DNA of 64,000 nucleotides from CAWKGV01 sp963849305 (GTDB lineage Bacteria; Pseudomonadota; Alphaproteobacteria; Acetobacterales; Acetobacteraceae), in the NCBI GenBank assembly GCA_963849305.1, contig CAWKGV010000002.1, positions 124,001 to 188,000 on the forward strand, read 5' to 3'. A model generated the notes under the pieces. It was not told where the DNA came from, ran no database searches, and saw only the letters and a list, made by a program, of their open reading frames with translations. Below are positions 9,176 through 17,968 of the stretch, one piece after another. Both the position numbers and the translations under genes were made by a program. Positions within the stretch are counted from its first letter, which is position 1. Every line of letters begins with the position of its first letter.

Positions 9176-9287
9176 CCACCCACTCCTCTGCTCGCCACGG
9201 GCGTTTCACCCTAACTCCACCAGGGCCAAGCCCCTGGACCTCATCCTGAACGGGCCGAGCGCCTTGGTCGGCCCCTTGTCCCCGCCC

Positions 9288-9644
9288 TCAGCTCTCCCGC
9301 CAGAGCAGGTAGCCGCGTCGCGCGATCTCCAGCGCCTCCCGGTCGGTCTCGGCGATCACCACATGCCGGCTCACGCCGATCCACGGCATGTCCTCCGGGG
9401 CGTGCCCGAGCGCCGCCCACTCCGCGCGGAAGCGCGCGGTCATCGGGCGCATCAGCGCGGGCGGCAGGTTGGCGACCACATGCACCCGGTTCCGCGCCGC
9501 CCAGGGAATGCCGTCCTCGCGCGCGGTGCCGTACCACAGCGGCGGGTGCGGGCGCTGCAACGGCTCCAGCTCGCTCGGCGAAATCCCGCGCCCCACGCCC
9601 ACCGCGAGTTTTCCCACCGTCATGGTTCGGCGAAGGCCGACCAT
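9288..9644 (-). pseudogene. LLM-class flavin-dependent oxidoreductase remnant
   Basis: This is a fragment of a luciferase-like monooxygenase (F420/FMN-dependent LLM family). KLAVGVGRGISP, the glycine-rich stretch of the mid-domain, is joined directly to ELEPLQRPHPPLWYG. These are normally about 60 residues apart, so there is an internal deletion. The C-terminal part (ARFRAEWAALGH, SRHVVIAETDREALEIARR) follows, then an early stop after LLWRES. The N-terminal third is missing and its place is taken by a REP-like hairpin. It is not expected to be functional. It lies directly downstream of the decayed dehydratase copy, and both belong to one degraded segment. Confidence 0.75.
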
Positions 9645-9652
9645 CCACGACT
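9618..9652. repeat. REP-like hairpin, copy B
   Basis: Same family as 7521-7550. CGTCATGGT(T)CGGCGAAGGCCGACCATCCAC folds as a 9-bp stem with one bulged T and a GAAG loop. It overlaps the 5' end of the LLM remnant, so that gene was probably interrupted at this point. A second hairpin, CTTGCC/GGCAAG, lies at 9655-9670. Confidence 0.55.
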
Positions 9653-9689
9653 ACCTTGCCGGCAGGCAAGTCGTGAATGGCCGTGACAA

Positions 9690-9708
9690 CCCCCGATCCA
9701 GTCGGGGG
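9690..9708 (-). terminator. GC-rich hairpin downstream of the decayed dehydratase copy
   Basis: CCCCCGA (9690-9696) and TCGGGGG (9702-9708) form a 7-bp stem with a 5-nt loop, 30 bp past the minus-strand stop at 9738. A short TTGT follows on the minus strand but there is no proper T run, so the terminator function is tentative. Confidence 0.35.
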
Positions 9709-9737
9709 GCATAACGAGACAGCAACCACCCTCGTTG

Positions 9738-10197
9738 TCAATGATTGTTCCGCAACTCGCCCCGGGTCTCGATCACGTTGAGATAGAGCGTCGCCGGCTC
9801 CAGGCAGCCGCCGGTACCAAGCTGGCCCGCCATGCTGCGATAAATCTCCTCCCACGGCGTCTTGTGGTCGAGCTTGGGCGGCGTCCAGACGGCGCGGCGG
9901 GCCTCCAGCTCGCCCTCGGCCAGCCTGCATGTTCACCACCTCGGCGCTGCCCGGATAGCTGGTAGTCCTCGGGGCCCTCGAACACGATCGCCTTGCCCTC
10001 TAACACGTTCGGATGCGCGGGGTCGGATAGGAAGCGGCGGCGGAACTCCCGGTCGATGACGGTGATCTTCATCACCGCGCTGTCGAACAGGTTGCCCGAC
10101 AGCACAACATAGCCGGCGGCCTCCTTCCGCGGGTCGTCGTAGCGGCGGATCACCTCGCGATCCGGCTCCGCCATGCGCTCCAGGTTCTCGGCCAGAC
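9738..10197 (-). pseudogene. Truncated, internally deleted copy of an IlvD/Edd-family dehydratase gene
   Basis: This is a second, broken copy of the dehydratase gene at 14332-16215, in the same orientation. The shared protein segments are AENLERxxEPDREVIR, GNLFDSAVMKI, FRRRFLSDPAHPNV, GKAIVFEGPEDY and then GELEARRA, WTPPKLD, KTPWEEIYRSMAG. Roughly nine in ten bases match by eye. Everything upstream of AENLE is absent. Two internal blocks are missing, one between PEDY and SAEVVNMQ and one between MQ and GELEARR, and the frame is lost at the joints. The 3' end is the healthy one: it terminates as RGELRNNH then TGA, the usual family ending that the right-hand copy has lost. Homology stops near 10197, right before the SulP gene. 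Confidence 0.85.
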
Positions 10198-10210
10198 TTA
10201 AGGGAACGAC

Positions 10211-11938
10211 ATGATGAATAAGAAAAGGTTGTCCCTCGGGACCCACCCGGATCGGCGACCATGGTTGTTTCCATCGCTGCGCGCCTTCCGTCGGCCATGG
10301 CTTCCTCACGATCTGATTGCCGGCCTGCTGCTGACGGCAATCGCCGTACCCGAGCAGCTCGCCACCGCACGGCTGGCGGGTCTACCGCCGGAGGCTGGAC
10401 TGATCGCCTTCGTGGCCGGTTCGGTTGCGTTCGCCGTGTTCGGGGCAAACCGATTTCTGTCCGCAGGCGCGGACTCGACCATCGCGCCGATCTTCGCCGG
10501 CGGGCTCGCCGCGCTGGCGGGCGCGAGCGCCGACGACTACGCGCATCTCGCGGCGTTGCTATCGCTGATGGTGGGCGGCATCCTGATCATTGCGGCGGTG
10601 CTGCGCGCGGGCTGGATCGCCGATCTGCTGTCGATCCCGGTCACCACAGGATTCCTCGCGGGTATCGGCGTGAACATCATCGTCGGCCAGTTGCCGGCGG
10701 TTCTCGGCGTGGCGGGAGCGTCTGGGTCCTTGCTTACCCGCATCAGCGCATTGCTGGGCGCGTTACCGGAGGCCAACCCATACCCGCTGGCCATCGCGAC
10801 CGGCGTGATGACCGCCACACTGCTCGCGGAGCGGATGGCGCCACACATTCCGGGCGCACTGCTCGCGGTCGTGGCCTCCGCACTGGCCGTGACCGGCTTT
10901 CACCTGCAGCAGCGCGGCGTGGCCGTGCTCGGTCCATTATCGGGCACGCTTCCGTACCCGCGATTGCCGGCCATCAGCGGCGCGCAAGAGGCCGTGCGGC
11001 TCCTACCGCTCGCCGCAATTGTCGGCATGGTGTGCATGATGCAGACGGCGGTCGTGCTACGCGCGTTTCCTGCGGAGGGCGGGGAGCTTGAACACATCAG
11101 CTCGAACTTCGGCGCCATCGGCGGGGGCTGCCTGCTGGCCGGGCTGTTCGGCTCGTTTGCCGTTAATGCCAGCCCGCCGCGCACGGCCGCCGTCAAGGAA
11201 GCTGGTGGCCGCTCCCAGCTCGCCTCCCTGACGGCGGCCGGCTGCATCGCTGCCCTCATCCTGGCCGGCGGCGCTTTGCTCGCCTACGTGCCGTTGGCGG
11301 CGCTTGGCGGCGTACTGGTGGCGATTGCCATCCGCATCCTGCGCCTGCGTGAAATGGCGCGCATCCTGCGTGACGGCGGCCTCGAGATCCTGCTGGTAGC
11401 GGCGAGCGCCGGCCTGGTGATCGCGCTGCCGATCGAGACCGGGATGCTGTGCAGCATCGTGCTTTCTCTGCTGCAAGGCTTGTATTCCGTCGCACGGCCG
11501 CTCAGCAGCGAGATGGCGCGGGTACCGGGAACTACCGTGTGGTGGCCACCAAGCCATGACGAGTTGGGTGAGCAAGAGCCGGGCGTGCTGGTCTTCGCGC
11601 CGGCGGCACCGCTCAACTTCACCAACGCGGTGTTCGTCTGCCGCCTGCTACAAAAGACAGCGACGCGGGCGTCCGCCCCAGTGCAACTGGTCGTCATTGA
11701 GGCGAGCGGCATGATCGACCTCGACTACACCGGGTCGCGGATTCTGCAACAGACGGTTTCGGCCCTCCGCGCCCAAGGCATTGATGTCGCGCTGGCACGT
11801 CTTTCGGCGGAGCGCGCACAGCGTCAGGCGGCAAGGACGGGATTGCTGAAGGCACTGGGCGCAGCGCGCGTGTTCAAGTCGGTGGAGGACGCCGTGCGGG
11901 CGATGGCGCCCAGGCGTCGTAATGACCGTGGCACGTGA
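10211..11938 (+). CDS. SulP-family anion transporter with STAS domain
   Basis: This is a 575-residue inner-membrane secondary transporter of the SLC26/SulP family, typically carrying sulfate, bicarbonate or other anions. About 12 hydrophobic helices occupy residues 30-420. Family motifs include LIAGLLLTAIAVPEQLATARLAGLPPEAGL in helices 1-2 and a SAGADSTIAPI stretch in place of the classical SVGP. A cytoplasmic STAS domain covers about 450-560 (LVVIEASGMIDLDYTG, then LRAQGIDVALARL). AAGGGA precedes the ATG at 10211. It converges on the nitric oxide reductase gene with 6 bp between stops. The start lies only 14 bp from the broken dehydratase copy, so its promoter must lie in or across that remnant. 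The substrate is not predictable. Confidence 0.9.
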   Translation: MMNKKRLSLGTHPDRRPWLFPSLRAFRRPWLPHDLIAGLLLTAIAVPEQLATARLAGLPPEAGLIAFVAGSVAFAVFGANRFLSAGADSTIAPIFAGGLAALAGASADDYAHLAALLSLMVGGILIIAAVLRAGWIADLLSIPVTTGFLAGIGVNIIVGQLPAVLGVAGASGSLLTRISALLGALPEANPYPLAIATGVMTATLLAERMAPHIPGALLAVVASALAVTGFHLQQRGVAVLGPLSGTLPYPRLPAISGAQEAVRLLPLAAIVGMVCMMQTAVVLRAFPAEGGELEHISSNFGAIGGGCLLAGLFGSFAVNASPPRTAAVKEAGGRSQLASLTAAGCIAALILAGGALLAYVPLAALGGVLVAIAIRILRLREMARILRDGGLEILLVAASAGLVIALPIETGMLCSIVLSLLQGLYSVARPLSSEMARVPGTTVWWPPSHDELGEQEPGVLVFAPAAPLNFTNAVFVCRLLQKTATRASAPVQLVVIEASGMIDLDYTGSRILQQTVSALRAQGIDVALARLSAERAQRQAARTGLLKALGAARVFKSVEDAVRAMAPRRRNDRGT

Positions 11939-11944
11939 CCCGCT

Positions 11945-14341
11945 TCAATGGACGGTCGCCCGATCCGTAGGCTGAACGCTAGTCGGCGTCGTGCCCACAC
12001 CGGCACCACCATGAGCCGGGTTGCCAGCCGTACTCGGACGGGGGCCACCCAGCCGCTCAGCGAGCCTCGGGTACAGCGGGCCGAGCTTGATGATGAAGTC
12101 CGCGGCCATCAGCAAGGCGCCCAGCGCAAACACCACGTCTCCGGGGAAGCGCATCCATTGCCAGAAAAGAGTGCTCTCGTAGAACGCGCTGCTGCGGGCA
12201 TAAGCCAAGCCGTGCTCGTACACGGCATCCAGCTGTGACCAGCCGATCGGAAAGAAGTTCAGCACGATCCAGAGCACCAAGCCTCCATTATAGAGCCAGA
12301 ACGCGGCCACACCCAGAGTGGCATTGAAAAGCGTCCGTCCCGCCAACGCGTAGCGGAGGCAGAAATAGATCAGGCCGATCGCGAGCAGGCCGAACGCACC
12401 GAATAGCGCCGTGTGCGCATGGTTGAGCGTGAGGAAGGTGCCATGCTCGTAGTAATTGACGAGCGGAGCGTTCAGCGTCCCGCCGCCGAACACGCCGGCG
12501 CCGACAAAGTTCCAGAACGCAGCGCCGATGACGTAGATGTAGGCGAGGCCGTAGTTGAATTCCCGATGTGCCTTGATCAGCCGGTATTGCCCGATCGCCT
12601 CCAGGATCAGCAGCACCAGCGGCAGCACCTCGATGAAAGAGAACATGCTGCCCATCGGCACCCAAATGCTGGGGCCGCCGGCCCAGTAAAGGTGGTGCCC
12701 AGTCCCAAGGACGCCCCCCAGAAAGACCAGGATCAACTCGAAATAGACGGCGCGCTCGGCCAGCTTGCGCGACACCAAGCCCACCGCCATCAGCAGGTAG
12801 GCACTCATCGACGCGGCGAAGAACTCGAACGACTGCTCCACCCAGAGATGCACCACCCACCAGCGCCAGAAATCAGTGATGGTGAAGGATTTCCCGACCC
12901 CGGTGAGCGGGATCATGCCGAATACGTAGAGCACGGCAATGTTGACGGTAGAGGCCCAGATCAGGTGCTCCAGCCTGATCCGTCCGGTCCAGAACTGGCG
13001 AGTCGCCTGCCACACGACCGTGGTGGTGGGCCAAAGTGCGCGAAACACCAGTCCGCTCCAGAACGCCAGCCCGAGGAAGAACCCGATCTGCCAAAAGCGG
13101 CCAAGCTCGATGTAGGACAGGCCCTGGTTGCCGAACCAGAACCAGCCCCGGTCGATGTAGCCCATGATGCCCAGGTAATCGCCGACGAGTGCACCGACGA
13201 CGATCACGAGCGTTACCCAGAACAGCAGATCGACCAGAACGCCTTGGCCCCGAGCTTCGCGCCCGCCTGCGATGGCGGGGGCAAGAAACAGCGCGGCACC
13301 AATCCATGCCAGGCCGATCCAAACGATCGGTGTCTGGATATGCACGTCGCGCAGGAAGTTGAAGGGCAGCAGGACATTGATGTCGTAGCCATAGAAGCTG
13401 GTGCGATCGTAATAGGAGTGCGCCATGATAGACCCTGCCCCGATCTGCACGAGCAGGAGGGCAGCAACGACGAGGAAGTACTTGCCGATCTTTCGCTGGC
13501 TTGGCGTCAAGGGATGGAATTCCGCCAACACCGGGTCCATCGGTGCATCGTCAGGGTGGTTCAGGAACACCTCGTAGATGAACAGCACCGCGCCGAAGCA
13601 GAAGAAGGTGAAACAGAAGCTGATCCAGGTCCACATGTAGGTGTTGGTGGTCGGTGTGTTGCCGACCATCGGTTCGTATGGCCAGTTCTCGGTCCAGGAC
13701 CACTCAAGGCCAGGCCGCCGTGCCACAGTGGTAAGCGCCGAATAAACGATGAAATCCGCGGTATGGAGCGCGGCTTCGGCGTTCAGGCTGTAGGCTGGTC
13801 TCCAGCCGGCAGCCGCGTCGACGTGATTGAGGGCGGTCGTGGCGCCGCCCCGCACCGTGTTGATTGCTGCGGCCAGCGCGTCGGGGATCACCACCTGCGG
13901 CCTTGTGAGGTCGATGCCCTGCAATTCGGCGCGCATCGTCGCCGATGCCGCCGCCTGTTGGCCGGCCGTCAATGCCGAGAACGGCTTTCCATACTGCGCC
14001 CGGGCGATGTTGTCCCGCGTCGAAGTCGCCAAGCTGACGAGAGTCGAGGCGGTATAATCTTCGCCGTAATAGGAGCCCATCCCGTACAGGCTGCCGTAGT
14101 CCATCAGATCGGCTTTTTGAAAGCCGGCCTTGCCGGCGACGATGTCGTTGCCGGTCATCAGCGCGGTTCCGGTGGACGTGACAAGGCCGTCGGGCTGCGG
14201 AGGGGCCGTCCGGTATGTTACCGTAGTCGCCCAGCCAAGCAGCGCGAACGACAGGATGGCCACCGCCAGCAAGGTCCATTTCAGGACATTGCTGACCGGG
14301 TCCTCCGCCAGCGGGTGGTGGACTTCGGCGCTCATCGACAT
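11945..14341 (-). CDS. norZ: Quinol-dependent nitric oxide reductase, single subunit (qNOR)
   Basis: This 798-residue heme-copper-superfamily enzyme reduces two NO to N2O using quinol. A long N-terminal extension (about residues 20-230, one anchor helix plus a periplasmic cytochrome-c-like domain without CXXCH) distinguishes qNOR from cNOR. The catalytic core has about 12-13 helices with the expected ligands: WWVVHLWVEQSFEFF (His plus the two conserved Glu), GTGHHLYW (His pair) and NHAHTALFGAFG (heme b and b3 ligands). GGGGAA lies 8 nt before the ATG. There is no norR/nsrR/norD gene nearby, so it may serve NO detoxification and not full denitrification. The start overlaps the extended 3' end of the dehydratase gene by 10 bp. 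Confidence 0.93.
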   Translation of the reverse strand: MSMSAEVHHPLAEDPVSNVLKWTLLAVAILSFALLGWATTVTYRTAPPQPDGLVTSTGTALMTGNDIVAGKAGFQKADLMDYGSLYGMGSYYGEDYTASTLVSLATSTRDNIARAQYGKPFSALTAGQQAAASATMRAELQGIDLTRPQVVIPDALAAAINTVRGGATTALNHVDAAAGWRPAYSLNAEAALHTADFIVYSALTTVARRPGLEWSWTENWPYEPMVGNTPTTNTYMWTWISFCFTFFCFGAVLFIYEVFLNHPDDAPMDPVLAEFHPLTPSQRKIGKYFLVVAALLLVQIGAGSIMAHSYYDRTSFYGYDINVLLPFNFLRDVHIQTPIVWIGLAWIGAALFLAPAIAGGREARGQGVLVDLLFWVTLVIVVGALVGDYLGIMGYIDRGWFWFGNQGLSYIELGRFWQIGFFLGLAFWSGLVFRALWPTTTVVWQATRQFWTGRIRLEHLIWASTVNIAVLYVFGMIPLTGVGKSFTITDFWRWWVVHLWVEQSFEFFAASMSAYLLMAVGLVSRKLAERAVYFELILVFLGGVLGTGHHLYWAGGPSIWVPMGSMFSFIEVLPLVLLILEAIGQYRLIKAHREFNYGLAYIYVIGAAFWNFVGAGVFGGGTLNAPLVNYYEHGTFLTLNHAHTALFGAFGLLAIGLIYFCLRYALAGRTLFNATLGVAAFWLYNGGLVLWIVLNFFPIGWSQLDAVYEHGLAYARSSAFYESTLFWQWMRFPGDVVFALGALLMAADFIIKLGPLYPRLAERLGGPRPSTAGNPAHGGAGVGTTPTSVQPTDRATVH

Positions 14342-16215
14342 TCTTGCGATTCCCCAGCTATGTCTGACGCGCCCGCATGACAGTTATCGTTGCGCAGCTT
14401 CAACGCAATCAGTGATTGTTCCGCGAACTCGCCCCGGGTCTCGATCACGTTGAGATAAAGTGTCGCCGGTTCCAGGCAGCCGCCGGTACCGAGCTGGCCC
14501 GCCATGCTGCGATAAATCTCCTCCCACGGCGTCTTGTTATCGAGCTTGGGCGGCGTCCAGGCGGCGCGGCGCGCCTCCAGCTCGCCCTCGGGAAGCAGCA
14601 CGTCCACCTTGCGGCGGTTGAGGTCGATGCGGATGCGATCGCCCGTCCGCAGCAAAGCGAGCCCACCGCCCACGGCGGCTTCCGGCGTCACGTTTAGGAT
14701 CGAAGGGCTGCCGGAGGTGCCGGACTGCCGCCCGTCGCCCATCGTGGGCAGCGTCTCGATGCCGCGCTTCAGCAGCGCAGCCGGGGGCTGCATGTTCACC
14801 ACCTCGGCGCTGCCCGGATAACCCACCGCGCCGCAATTGCGGATGATGAGCACCGACTGTTCCTCGACGCCCAGATCGGGCTGCTCGATCCGCTCGTGGT
14901 AGTCCTCCGGGCCTTCGAACACGATCGCCTTGCCCTCAAACACGTTCGGATGCGCGGGGTCGGAGAGGAAGCGCCGACGGAACTCCTGGTCGATGACGCT
15001 GATCTTCATCACCGCGCTGTCGAACAGGTTGCCCGACATCACGACGTAACCGGCAGCCTCCTTCAGCGGGGCATCGTATGGGCGGATCACCTCGCGATCC
15101 GGCTCGGTCACGCGCTCAAGGTTCTCAGCCAATGTCTTGCCGGTGACGGTCATCACGTCGCCATGCAGCTTGCCCGCCCCCAGCAGCTCCTTGAGCACCG
15201 CCGGCACCCCGCCGGCGCGATGAAACCGCTCGCCCAGGAAGCGGCCGGCTGGTTGCACATCGACCAGCAACGGAATTTCCGGGCCGAGGCGCTGCCAGTC
15301 GTCCATCGTGTGCTCGACGCCCATGTGGCGCGCGATGGCGACCATGTGGATCGGGCAGTTGGACGAAGCGCCGAGCGCGGCGGCCGCGACCACCGCATTC
15401 TCGAACGCCTTGCGGGTCATGATATCGGAGGGCCGCAGATTCTCCTGGACCATGCCCACGATCCGCCGCCCGGTCTCGTACGCCATCTGGCCGCGTTCGC
15501 GATAGGGCGCCGGGATCGCGGCGCAGCCAGGCAGCGACATGCCCAAGGTTTCCGCCAGGCTGTTCATCGAGGTCGCGGTGCCCATGGTGTTGCAGTGTCC
15601 GACCGACGGCGCCGAGGAGGCGACCATCTCCATGAACTCCTCGTAGCCGATCTTGCCCTCGGCGTAGAGCTTCCGGCCCTCCCAGACGATCGTGCCGGAG
15701 CCCGACAGCCGGCCTTGCCACCAGCCGTCGAGCATCGGCCCGCCGGAGAGCACGATCGCCGGGATGTTCACCGTGGCCGCACCCATCAGGCAGGCGGGCG
15801 TGGTTTTGTCGCAGCCGGTGGTCAGCACCACGCCGTCAATCGGGTAGCCGTGCAGCACCTCCACCAATCCGAGATAGGCGAGGTTGCGGTCAAGCGCCGC
15901 GGTCGGGCGCTTGCCGGTCTCTTGTATCGGATGCAACGGAAATTCCAGCGGAATGCCGCCGGCCTCGCGGATGCCGTCGCGGACCCGGCTGGCGAGGTTT
16001 AGATGGTGGCGGTTGCAGGGGGCGAGGTCGGAGCCGGTCTGGGCGATGCCGATGATCGGCTTGCCGCCTTGCAGTTCCTCGCGCGTGATGCCGTAGTTCA
16101 GATAGCGCTCGACGTAGAGCGCGGTCATCGCCGGGTCGGCGGGGTTGTCGAACCAGCGCCGGCTCCGCAGCCGCCCGGCGGTTGGGTTATCGTCGTGGCC
16201 GTTGCCCTTCGCCAT
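14332..16215 (-). CDS. IlvD/Edd-family dehydratase, probable sugar-acid (arabonate/xylonate-type) dehydratase
   Basis: This Fe-S dehydratase removes water from a 2,3-dihydroxy acid. Cluster ligands Cys67 (LAPCNRHH), Cys135 (TTGCDKTTPA, with the Lys137 expected to be carbamylated) and Cys208 (GHCNTMGTA) are all present. The N-terminal GRLRSRRWFDNPADPAM and the ALYVERYLNYG segment favour the sugar-acid branch (L-arabonate/D-xylonate-like) over branched-chain IlvD. At 627 residues it is slightly long because of a C-terminal lesion. One extra base at about 14425 changes the usual GELRNNH-stop ending into GEFAEQS and reads 26 codons further, past the ancestral stop at 14409-14411, into the start of the NO reductase gene. 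The active site is untouched. A 3' copy of this gene lies at 9738-10197. Confidence 0.9.
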   Translation of the reverse strand: MAKGNGHDDNPTAGRLRSRRWFDNPADPAMTALYVERYLNYGITREELQGGKPIIGIAQTGSDLAPCNRHHLNLASRVRDGIREAGGIPLEFPLHPIQETGKRPTAALDRNLAYLGLVEVLHGYPIDGVVLTTGCDKTTPACLMGAATVNIPAIVLSGGPMLDGWWQGRLSGSGTIVWEGRKLYAEGKIGYEEFMEMVASSAPSVGHCNTMGTATSMNSLAETLGMSLPGCAAIPAPYRERGQMAYETGRRIVGMVQENLRPSDIMTRKAFENAVVAAAALGASSNCPIHMVAIARHMGVEHTMDDWQRLGPEIPLLVDVQPAGRFLGERFHRAGGVPAVLKELLGAGKLHGDVMTVTGKTLAENLERVTEPDREVIRPYDAPLKEAAGYVVMSGNLFDSAVMKISVIDQEFRRRFLSDPAHPNVFEGKAIVFEGPEDYHERIEQPDLGVEEQSVLIIRNCGAVGYPGSAEVVNMQPPAALLKRGIETLPTMGDGRQSGTSGSPSILNVTPEAAVGGGLALLRTGDRIRIDLNRRKVDVLLPEGELEARRAAWTPPKLDNKTPWEEIYRSMAGQLGTGGCLEPATLYLNVIETRGEFAEQSLIALKLRNDNCHAGASDIAGESQECR

Positions 16216-16316
16216 TGCCTGTCTCCATCCCGACCGGCGGAGGGTTGGCGCCGGGTCTGGCGCGTGTCAACGGGGGTCGGCGCAGGTACTCAACGGAGCG
16301 GCGGCAGGGCTTGCTG

Positions 16317-17429
16317 CTACGCGCGGCGGCGCAGCGGATCGAACGCCGCGAGGTCGAGCCCCGGCTGCCGGTCCAGGGCCAATTCCGCCAGCAAACGCCC
16401 GGCGAACGGACCGATCGTGAGCCCGGCCGCGCCCAGGCCGTTGCCGATCACGAGTCTGTCCACGACACGCCCCCGTCCAAGCATCGGCCGGAGATCCGGT
16501 CCCATCGGGCGAAAGCCGACCCGCGTCTCCATCACCGTCGCCTCGCCCAACCCCGGCGCCACACGCAACGCCTCCACCAGCACCTCGGCCTGCCCCGCCG
16601 CCGTCACCCGATAGTCGAATCCCGCACCCGTCTCGCGCGTCGCGCCAGCGACGACGCGAGAGCCGTCGAATGCCAGCAGGTAATGATCGCCCGGCGGCAG
16701 GATGATCGGCCAAGCCTGCGTCTGCTGCCCGGGTAGATGGAGATGGACGATCTGCCCGCGCTGCGGCCGGATCGGCAACTCCAGCCCGAACGGTTGCAAC
16801 AGCGCGGGCGCCCAGGCCCCGGCCGCCACGACGACGACATCGGCCGCGATGCTCTCCTCGCCCAGCCTGGCGCCTGTCACGCGATTCCCTGCGGCGACCA
16901 GGTCCGCCTGGCCAACCCGCACGGTCGCGCCATTCCGTTGGGCCGCGCGCAGCAGCGCCGCCGCCAGGCGCCGCCCGTCCACGCGCGCGGCGCCGGCGAT
17001 GTGCACGGCGGCGAGGTCCGCGCGCAACGGCGGAAACAACCCCCGCGCCTGGCGCGGCGCGAGCCGGCCGACCTCGCCCATCTCCGGCGTCTCGGCCCGG
17101 CGCCGGCGCAGCAGGCGCTCGATCGCGTCGAGTTCCATCGGGTCGGCCGACACCGCCAGCGCCCCCGCGCGCCGGAAACCGAGATCGCTCTCCCCCTGTT
17201 CCTCGAGTGCCGGAACCAGCTCGGTGTAGTAGCAGGCGCCGGCCGCATAGAGGCGATAGAACTCGGGGTCGTCGGCGCCGGAGAGCCAGGGACAGATGAT
17301 CCCAGCTCCGGCCGCGGTGGCGCGCCCGTCACGCGCCTGATCGATGACCGTGACCTCCGCCCCGTCGCGGGCCAGGTGGAAGGCGGCGCTGGCCCCAAGG
17401 ACACCCGCGCCGATAACGATGGCTCGCAT
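16317..17429 (-). CDS. FAD-dependent D-amino-acid oxidase/dehydrogenase family protein (DAO)
   Basis: This is a DAO-superfamily flavoenzyme of about 370 residues. The N-terminal Rossmann motif IVIGAGVLGASAAFHLA binds the ADP part of FAD. AGAGIICPWLSG follows at the usual place for the glycine-rich FAD loop. The C-terminal half has HLPGQQ, TRETGAGFDYRVT and the closing GRGRVVDRLVIGNGLGAAGLTIGPFAGRL, which is the family's second FAD contact. The start ATG at 17429 has GAGGA 7 nt upstream, better placed than the ATG two codons earlier. Likely substrates are D-amino acids, glycine or sarcosine. It is on the same strand as the sugar-acid dehydratase, 101 bp upstream of it, but no shared pathway is evident. 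Confidence 0.85.
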   Translation of the reverse strand: MRAIVIGAGVLGASAAFHLARDGAEVTVIDQARDGRATAAGAGIICPWLSGADDPEFYRLYAAGACYYTELVPALEEQGESDLGFRRAGALAVSADPMELDAIERLLRRRRAETPEMGEVGRLAPRQARGLFPPLRADLAAVHIAGAARVDGRRLAAALLRAAQRNGATVRVGQADLVAAGNRVTGARLGEESIAADVVVVAAGAWAPALLQPFGLELPIRPQRGQIVHLHLPGQQTQAWPIILPPGDHYLLAFDGSRVVAGATRETGAGFDYRVTAAGQAEVLVEALRVAPGLGEATVMETRVGFRPMGPDLRPMLGRGRVVDRLVIGNGLGAAGLTIGPFAGRLLAELALDRQPGLDLAAFDPLRRRA

Positions 17430-17520
17430 TACCATTCCTCAAGTGTGTCACGCGATGTGTCGCGTGGCCCGCCGATGGATATAAGTAGTGCTGACCCTTT
17501 TCGGCGGGAGTTGCGCGACC

Positions 17521-17945
17521 GTGAGCAACAGCTACCAAAGCGACTTCTATGGTTGGGCGGTCGAGCAGGCCCGGTTGCTGCGTGCGGGACGCCTGGGCGA
17601 AGCCGACATCGCAAACATCGCCGAGGAAATCGAGAGCATGGGCCGGAGCGAGAAGCGCGAGCTGGTCAATCGGCTGGCGGTGCTGCTGGCGCATTTGCTG
17701 AAATGGCAGTTCCAGCCGGGGCTGCGCGGGAATAGCTGGCGGCTCACGATCATCGAGCAGCGCCTCCGGCTCGCCGCGCACCTGAAGGACAATCCGAGCC
17801 TGCGCCCCTATCTGCCCGAGGCGTTCGGGGATGCCTGGCGACTGGCGGCGGTGATGGCGGAACGGGAGACCGGTTTGGCTAGCCTGCCGCGGAGCCCGGC
17901 GTATCCTTCGAGGAGGTGATGGACGATGGGTTCTGGCCGTCGTGA
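17521..17945 (+). pseudogene. DUF29 domain protein with a 3' frameshift
   Basis: This is a DUF29-family protein of unknown function, common and often multicopy in alphaproteobacteria and cyanobacteria. YQSDFYGWAVEQARLLR, the ANIAEEIESMGRSEKRELVNRL helix and LLKWQFQPG with GNSWRLTI are all diagnostic. The chosen GTG start at 17521 has GGGAG upstream. A GTG at 17488 is an alternative. As read, the frame stops at 17919 after SPAYPSRR. One missing base at about 17906 would restore the family's conserved ending FEEVMDDGFWPS and a TGA at 17943-17945. The conserved core is intact, so the protein may still fold with an altered tail. It is divergent from the FAD oxidase gene. Confidence 0.75.
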
Positions 17946-17968
17946 TCTCCGGCCGGCCAGTTGAGGTA

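Noticed and set aside
12890..12950. Loss of the NOR active-site glutamates
   Set aside because: At first the WVEQSFEFF motif looked divergent from WVEGVWEL, but both Glu positions align with other qNORs, so no loss is claimed.
12413..14380. A 655-codon open frame on the plus strand opposite the NO reductase gene
   Set aside because: It is the antisense shadow of a well-conserved gene in GC-rich DNA. It has no ribosome site and a composition typical of such shadows (Arg/Pro/His/Gln-rich).
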